64,000 nucleotides of DNA from Tubulanus polymorphus (Eukaryota; Nemertea; Palaeonemertea; Tubulaniformes; Tubulanidae). Positions within the stretch are counted from its first letter, which is position 1. Each line of letters opens with the position of its first letter. Below, one piece after another: positions 58,531 to 64,000 of this stretch. The notes under the pieces are model-generated. The model was not told the DNA's origin and ran no database searches. It worked only from the letters and a program-made list of their open reading frames with translations. The stretch is taken from the NCBI RefSeq assembly GCF_964204645.1, contig NC_134031.1, positions 7,354,501-7,418,500 on the forward strand, written 5' to 3'. Both the position numbers and the translations under genes were made by a program.

Positions 58531-59541
58531 ATGATTTTATCTAACGTCAGCACATCACAGCAGTTGCGGTATTTGTACTGGGCAGCCGTAATCGAGAATC
58601 GCTACATCGACGTGGCCGAGATGAGATTGTCACAGTACTGGTTGCAGTTAGTTGTTTTACCGGTTCTAGTTATCGGTGGATTCGTGTTAAATTCATTCAC
58701 AATAATTCTCATGCAGTCGAAAAACCTTCAACGAAATACGTTCTCTGTTTATCTGACTGCGATAGCTGTTAGTGACTCGGTAGTGCTGTTACCGTATTTT
58801 CTGTTTTGGATAAATTTCGTTTCCCTAAAAACTGGTGGTTTTCTCATAGTGAAAATAGAATCAACATCCCCCTGTTTGATAGTGACTATTTTACCAACAA
58901 CCGGTCAGACTTTATCTGCTTGGTTTATGACAGTTATAGCGACAGAACGATTCATTTGTGTCTATTTTCCTTTCATGGTTCGACGTGTTTGTACCGTTAA
59001 ATATGCTCGTATTTTCGTAACAGGGATATCCATATTCATGGTGGTTTTGATAACTCTATTGGAGTCATTCGCACCAGTTTTCTACCTGCAAGCGAAGGGT
59101 TGTTCAATTTCAGCGACCAATACCAATGTTCTAAGACTACTTTACAGTTGCATTTCTGTGTGCGTTCCTTTTATGGCAATCGTCGTTTGCAACAGCGCTA
59201 TATGGGTTAAGATTTTCCGACTCCTTGAATTTGACAAGACATCCGCCGAGAAAAGGCGGTTGCACCGTAACAGAGTTACTGTAATGATGTTTATTTTGAC
59301 CACATCTTTCCTAGCACTTTTGTTCCCGCATTGGTTAGTACAGAATCTAGGAGTCAGTTCAGAAAACCACACCTTGATGATTTTGGATGATATTTTCACT
59401 GCTATGTTTATCAGTAATTATTCGATCAATTTCTTCCTGTATATTGCTTCAGGCACTGGGATCCGTAAAGAAATTCCAACACTGTTTCGTTGTAAGAAAC
59501 AGACATTTGTTAATCTGGTAAATCAAATCTTTAAACAATGA
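58531..59541 (+). CDS. Class A (rhodopsin-like) G-protein-coupled receptor, intronless
   Basis: 336 residues with seven hydrophobic segments at about 36-60, 72-93, 112-135, 158-179, 200-225, 248-271 and 285-306. Class A marks: Asn54 in TM1, Asp82 in TM2, Cys115 and Cys191 for the extracellular disulfide, ERF (139-141) in place of DRY, a basic third loop (KTSAEKRRLHRNR) and a C-terminal KKQ tail. TM7 reads NYSINFFLY (296-304), so the proline of NPxxY is replaced by Phe. The NSxINFxLY form is common in invertebrate peptide receptors, so a peptide ligand is my inference. N-glycosylation site NVS lies at the N-terminus. Met31 is an alternative start. Confidence 0.9.
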   Translation: MILSNVSTSQQLRYLYWAAVIENRYIDVAEMRLSQYWLQLVVLPVLVIGGFVLNSFTIILMQSKNLQRNTFSVYLTAIAVSDSVVLLPYFLFWINFVSLKTGGFLIVKIESTSPCLIVTILPTTGQTLSAWFMTVIATERFICVYFPFMVRRVCTVKYARIFVTGISIFMVVLITLLESFAPVFYLQAKGCSISATNTNVLRLLYSCISVCVPFMAIVVCNSAIWVKIFRLLEFDKTSAEKRRLHRNRVTVMMFILTTSFLALLFPHWLVQNLGVSSENHTLMILDDIFTAMFISNYSINFFLYIASGTGIRKEIPTLFRCKKQTFVNLVNQIFKQ

Positions 59542-60635
59542 TTGAAATCTCAAATGATTATTGAAATATCAAAGCGAATGAATATCTGTCGTGATATATG
59601 ATAACTAAGATGATATTTTGTGTGCGTTGTATAAACTCTTCTTGTCATTGCTCTTTGCAAAGTTGGTCATCTCGATCTCACCGGTTATAAACCAGATTCC
59701 AGGCGTAGTTTTTCTCATACATGCATAAGAATTGATGGATGGTAATACATGTAGGTATTCGTATCTGAGCTGTAAATCTCTTCCATACGAAGTAAGACGG
59801 TAGTAATTTAACGTTAAACAAATGTCATAAATACAGCGATTACAAAGTTGATAAACGATCAGAATGTCATGAAACAAATAAGATCAAATTTAGCTTAGCA
59901 AAACTTAGCAAAGCTTGGTGTTCATTTGAAAGCTTCACCATCGCAGATTTTATAGTTTAAACCTCATTCTTTCTTTTCTATTTTTGCTTCTATTTTACAA
60001 AAATTAACTTCATTACAATTTAAGAATGAAGAATAACGGGTAGGCCTAGAGCTCTCACTGATCCTCGGTAAATGGTGAGTTCTGTTGCTTCTCACCTTCC
60101 AAGTGGAAGGTTTCGTCGATCATTTTTATTATTTCCTCACCACCCAAAGTCGCTTGCAGGAAAGTAAATAATAGGCCTATATCCCATCACGTAACTGAAA
60201 CACTCGGATTTCGCGGATATGGTCACTTAATAGATGGTTGACATTTGCCATGGGTCACAGCGCTTAATCGGTTTAGATAGTTAGACCTTATACCACCGCC
60301 TGTAGAAATTCTATGATATCATCGAGATAAAACTGAATGCAATTTATTTTCTCTAACGACTTTTACGACTTATTCTCTTTGTTGATACTGATACAGTTGA
60401 ATCCAGATCCTTTTGCAGGCGCCTGATGCGGGAGTCTACCGAAGTTCTCTTCTTGGAACTCTTTTTAGTGCTTTAAATGTGGGCTATATAAGGACAATAT
60501 CTACATAATATCTATAATTTATTCATCATTTTGTGTATGAAATAAAGACATTCATCCGTTATCTATCCTTAAGGCTGGTTTCCACGAGCGGTTTTCAGCT
60601 AGCTTTTTCCTGCGGCTTTTTCCAGCTGGGTAATC
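59542..60635. other. Gene-less stretch downstream of the GPCR
   Basis: No gene recognised. AAATAAAG near 60540 is a possible polyadenylation signal. CTTAGCAAAACTTAGCAAAGCTTGG near 59893 is a short direct repeat. Confidence 0.4.
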
Positions 60636-60639
60636 CACG

Positions 60640-61308
60640 CACCACCCAGCCCCCCGATCCTAGCCACATTATATAAGGGTAATCCACGCACCACCCAGCC
60701 CCTCGATCCTAGCCACATTATATAAGGGTAATCCACGCAACCACACAGCCCCTCGATCCCAGCCACTTTATATAAGGGTAATCCACGCACCACCCAGCCC
60801 CTCGATCCCAGCCACATTATATAAGGGTAATCCACGCGACACACAGCCCCTCGATCCCAGCCACATTATATAAGGGTAATCCACGCAACCACGCAGCCCC
60901 TCGATCCTAGCCACTTTATATGAGGGAAATTGGCGGGTAATCCACGCATATACCCAGCCCCTCGATCCTAGCCACTTTATATAAGGGTAATCGGCGGGTA
61001 ATCCACGCATATACCCAGCCCCTCGATCCCAGCCACTTTATATAAGGGTAATTCATGCACCACACAGCCCCTCGATCCCAGCCAATTTATACAAGGGTAA
61101 TCCAGGTACATACCCAGCCCCTCGATCCTAGCCACTTTATATAAGAGTAATCCACGCACCACACAGCCCCTCGATCCCAGCCACTTTATATAAGGGTAAT
61201 CACGGACACACACAGCCCCTCGATCCCAGCCACTTTATATAAGGGTAATCCACACATACACGCAGCCCCTCGATCCTAGCCACTTTATATAAGGGTAATC
61301 CACGCACG
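60640..61308. repeat. Minisatellite (about 49-66-bp units)
   Basis: About twelve units of GGGTAATCCACGCACCAC then CCAGCCCCTCGATCCTAGCC and ACTTTATATAA. Some units have an inserted TCGGCGGGTAA. Because many units lack stops on the minus strand, open frames appear, but they only mirror the repeat. Confidence 0.93.
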
Positions 61309-61311
61309 GAT

Positions 61312-61500
61312 TTGTCGGTTTGTCGTTATGTCGGTTTGTCGGTTCGTCGGTATGTCGGTTTGTCGGTTCGTCGGTTCGTCGGTTTGTCGGTTCGTCGGTT
61401 CGTCGGTTTGTCGGTTCGTCGGTTTGTCGGTTTGTCGATTTGTCGGTTTGTTTGTTTGTCGGTTCGTCGGTTTGTCGGGTATGTCGGTATGTTTGCACGT
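61312..61500. repeat. TCGGTTTG / TCGGTTCG microsatellite (8-bp period)
   Basis: About 20 copies of GTCGGTTC or GTCGGTTT directly abut the minisatellite. All six frames are open over much of it. Confidence 0.93.
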
Positions 61501-61816
61501 CCCTATGGCGTAATGTCGTAAGATTCAATCAGTCCAATATTGGCGGATTAATTCCAAATACCAGTCCAATGTGATAAGTCTCTGCTGGAACTATTTAATG
61601 CTATAATGGATTTGAGCCGCTTTTTCTAGCTTTTTTATAGTGCTCTGAGCAACATTGCGGGCGGTTTCATAGACATGGAATAAGGTTATTCCCTGGTATC
61701 AAATCACTTATCCCAGGGATCAAATTTATTCGTAGGGAAATTTCTCTTTCATAGACGTGGATGTTTCACTTCCCGAGCAATAAGTTATGGCTTATTCCTG
61801 GCGGTAAATTTGATAC
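61501..61816. other. Gene-less stretch
   Basis: TTCATAGACATGGAATAAGG (61668) and TTCATAGACGTGGATGTTTC (61750), with TTATTCCNGG words, form a short diverged repeat. No gene. Confidence 0.4.
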
Positions 61817-62400
61817 CTAGCTACAGCTATTTTTAACATTAGCAATCCAAGCGTTACTCCGACCACCGTGGTGCGTTTGATGGATATATTTGTACATAAA
61901 AGAAGAAAAATGTTCAGTCTGTGAAATCAATTTTGTCCAAAATTTAACGATTCTCAGTTTAACATAAATCTCTAAAGGATAGCGCCCAAGCTCACCGTAA
62001 ATAAACTCACTAGACGTAGACCTTTTCAATCTGAGTAGATATTTTAAAAATTGTAGCTGAACACGCTCGAGGACCAGTGTGTTCTCATATCCCCAAATTT
62101 CACAGCCAAACAGCAATATTGGTAATACCATACTAACATAAAGTTTCAAGGTCAGATCTAGGTCTAATGAATGTTCACTTACTTTTTTGATACAAAAAAT
62201 ACCGCATTCATAGCTTGTTCCGAAAGATTTTTACGACATTGTGTGAACGATCCAGTGTATGAAAAGAGAACACCCAGGTACTTGAACTTATCAACTATTT
62301 CTAATTTGTGACCATTAATGTAAAATTCTAGTAGGATTCTTAATCTTTTTTTCGAGAAGATAATGACCTTTCTCTTACGTATTATGAAGCGAGACCTCAC
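61817..62400 (-). pseudogene. LINE fragment, same family as LINE A
   Basis: Two minus frames, 62179-62400 and 61817-62149, encode INGHKLEIVDKFKYLGVLFS and then VSMVLPILLFGCEIWGYENT, ELGRYPLEIYVKLRIVKFW, with one frameshift near 62165. This is the RT thumb/C-terminal part seen at 54027 (YLYLGVKFNWNGSF, YGCEVWGYENL). Both ends are truncated. Confidence 0.8.
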
Positions 62401-62845
62401 ACGGCAGCTCGCGCCATTTTGCAGAGCTTCTCGAGACGTGGACCTGCATTAAAGTGATGAAATGGAAAAAAAACTTTTCATGACCTATATTTTGTAATGA
62501 ATATAATATCAATTGCTAACCATAGATATAGTTAATCTTAAGTTACTATAAAACAATAATTATGAAGCGAGACCTCACACGGCAGCGCCACGCGTGCTAT
62601 TCTGCAGAGCCCTCGGGACTTGTGGTGACAGGTCTGCATTAAAACTGATGAAAAAAAACTTTACTTTTTAAGACCTCTATATATAGCAATGAATACAATA
62701 TCAATTGCTAACCATAAATAGAGTTATTGTTAAGTTACTATAAAACAATGATTATGCAGTGAGACCTCACACGGCAGCTCGCGCAATTTTGCAGAGCTTG
62801 GCGGGACCTGTGGTGACAAAGTCTGCATTAAAACTGATATAAATG
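62382..62845. repeat. Three ~180-190-bp tandem repeats
   Basis: TATGAAGCGAGACCTCACAC at 62382 and 62561 and TATGCAGTGAGACCTCACAC at 62752 each start a unit with GGCAGCTCGCGC, TTTTGCAGAGC, CTGCATTAAA and then AATATCAATTGCTAACCATA. The first unit overlaps the 5' edge of the LINE fragment. Confidence 0.85.
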
Positions 62846-63697
62846 GAAAAAAAAACTTCATGCTTTAAATTGATGAATTGATTTAGAGTCAGTCTCAATT
62901 AAATCAGTTTCTTTATTGCATTCGGCTCTTTTACTTGTACATCATAAAAACAATGAATATAATTAGTGAGACTTCAGGACAGTGAGGAGCGATGCCGAAC
63001 TGTGATAGTGAGCTTCAGTGTCCGGAAACGAAATATCAAGACCTCGATTCATCTATCGAAAATATTCTCTTATAATGTTCTCTTACTTCTACATAAATTA
63101 ATTCATCTATGCCTGAAACTTATTTTTTCCCTTTAATAAAGAAATACAGAATAATGAATATTTTCTTCTTATAAATCAACCTTTCAAATGGATTATTAGT
63201 GCAGAAACGTTTCCTTATCGTCATTGTTGAATCATTTTGCGATATTTACGACGGGTCGGAATATTCATTCAACTCAAAACGTTCTTATCTTCCAGGTCTA
63301 GCACATGCCTAGATATTTCGCCGTTTCGTCAAATATTGTCGTGAGTTTGGGTTTTCGGGACCTGACATGACAGGTCAGACCTACAGATCTGGAAACTCTG
63401 CAGACGTAGACAGACATCGCCAACACAGATAATTTAGTCTTAGAGGAGAACAGGTTAATTGTTAATTGAGTTAATTGGCGAGTGAGTAAATAATTAGTGT
63501 TTGGCAAGGCATGAAGTACTTAGAAAGAAGGGAATTGTGCGGAGAAAAGCCCTTATTTAAATGGGGGGCGAGATCGAAACGTCGTGTATTCTTTATATTT
63601 TTTAGATTGAATAAATAAATTCTTGTTTTTAAATTCTTTTATAATCTGTAGATACTCGATAGTGGGTTTTTATCTTAGTACAGATAATTTAACCGAA
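62846..63697. promoter_or_regulatory. Upstream region of the SCFD2-like gene
   Basis: No gene seen. GAGATCGAAACGTCGTGTATTC near 63570 followed by AATAAATAAATTC resembles the end of an old retroelement. The promoter and any 5' UTR exon of the next gene should be here. The ATG lies just after a possible acceptor (ATTTTTTAG at 63604). Confidence 0.35.
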
Positions 63698-63880
63698 ATG
63701 TCATCTCATGCATCCTTGCTATCGCTCCAAAAAAGTGTTTTGGATGATGTGTACCGAAAAGTCAACAGAGCCATTGTGTTCATGGATAACACGGCTGCAG
63801 AATGCTTTCACTGGAGTGACCATGTCCTGAGATTCTTGGAAGCTGGTGCTGTTAATGTGAAAGAATTGTCATCATTCGAG
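63698..63880 (+). CDS. SCFD2: Sec1 family domain-containing protein 2-like, first coding exon
   Basis: 61 codons from ATG to the donor GAG|GTAGGC. The product starts MSSHASLLSLQKSVLDDVYR and continues KVNRAIVFMDNTAAECFHWS and FLEAGAVNVKELSSFE. The pattern W/L-x-x-V-x-x-KV-RA-V-x-x-D-AE-x-HW is that of the SCFD2 N-terminus, a Sec1/Munc18-like protein thought to act in vesicle trafficking. Only the first tenth of the protein is in the window, so the name rests on a short match. Confidence 0.68.
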
Positions 63881-64000
63881 GTAGGCCTTAGATAGTCAGT
63901 AACCTGGTCTGTGGTTTAGTTTCACGATCGGATATTTTCACTAACTACAAACCCATCCGATTATGAAAAGCTTACCACCAACGATTAGGTAACTAACTAG

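Noticed and set aside
60599-61574. Open frames in all directions across 60.6-61.6 kb
   Set aside because: They are translations of a minisatellite and an 8-bp microsatellite.

Overview
This window is animal nuclear DNA: AT-rich, with spliced genes using GT-AG introns and very dense in transposable elements. A mitochondrial-type glutamyl-tRNA synthetase gene, an ankyrin/SOCS-box gene, an intronless class A GPCR and a Sec1-family first exon point to a metazoan. The mix of DIRS, Penelope, BEL/Pao, Ty3-like and CR1-like elements fits a marine invertebrate; I cannot name the species. No bacterial genes, rRNA or functional tRNA are seen.

Layout: 1-1072 is a copy of an abundant ~1.1-1.25 kb repeat built partly of 155-bp units (here called R1). 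3017-15901 (minus) holds eight exons of EARS2; its 3' exons probably lie beyond the window start. Intron 6 is swollen by a CR1-like LINE into which a complete but decayed DIRS element (3871-9517) has inserted. 16.15-16.76 kb is a decayed Ty3/gypsy piece and 17.54-18.57 kb is another R1 copy.

19088-28999 is the most interesting region. An outer inverted-repeat element with an 8-bp target duplication holds a 9-kb inverted-repeat element (19564-28556) with a 7-bp target duplication. The inner element carries a multi-exon P-loop ATPase gene, directly followed by a gene for an acidic protein with a PHD-like zinc-finger tail. A 2.2-kb relative (21847-24032), made mostly of two inverted arrays of 93-bp repeats, sits inside it. 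I recognise no transposase in it.

29.8-35.7 kb holds a 432-bp palindromic MITE, a miniature BEL/Pao retrotransposon with 105-bp LTRs, and two R1 copies. 36471-37226 is an ASB-like gene. 39.2-40.6 kb is a segmental duplication in which one copy bears a CAGTGGCGGA-type MITE and the other keeps the empty site. 43830-45345 is a Mutator-like non-autonomous element with GC-rich ends. 46108-47405 (minus) is a two-exon gene for a 68-residue hydrophilic protein.

49.4-57.4 kb is a decayed multi-exon multicopy gene broken by two nested GC-box inverted-repeat elements and by two nested LINEs. 57.58-57.94 kb is an unrecognised terminal exon. 58531-59541 is the GPCR, 60.6-61.5 kb is a mini/microsatellite block, 61.8-62.4 kb is another LINE fragment, and 63698-63880 is the first coding exon of an SCFD2-like gene.

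The host genes are unrelated to each other and form no operon. Most of the sequence is successive, datable layers of transposon insertion.
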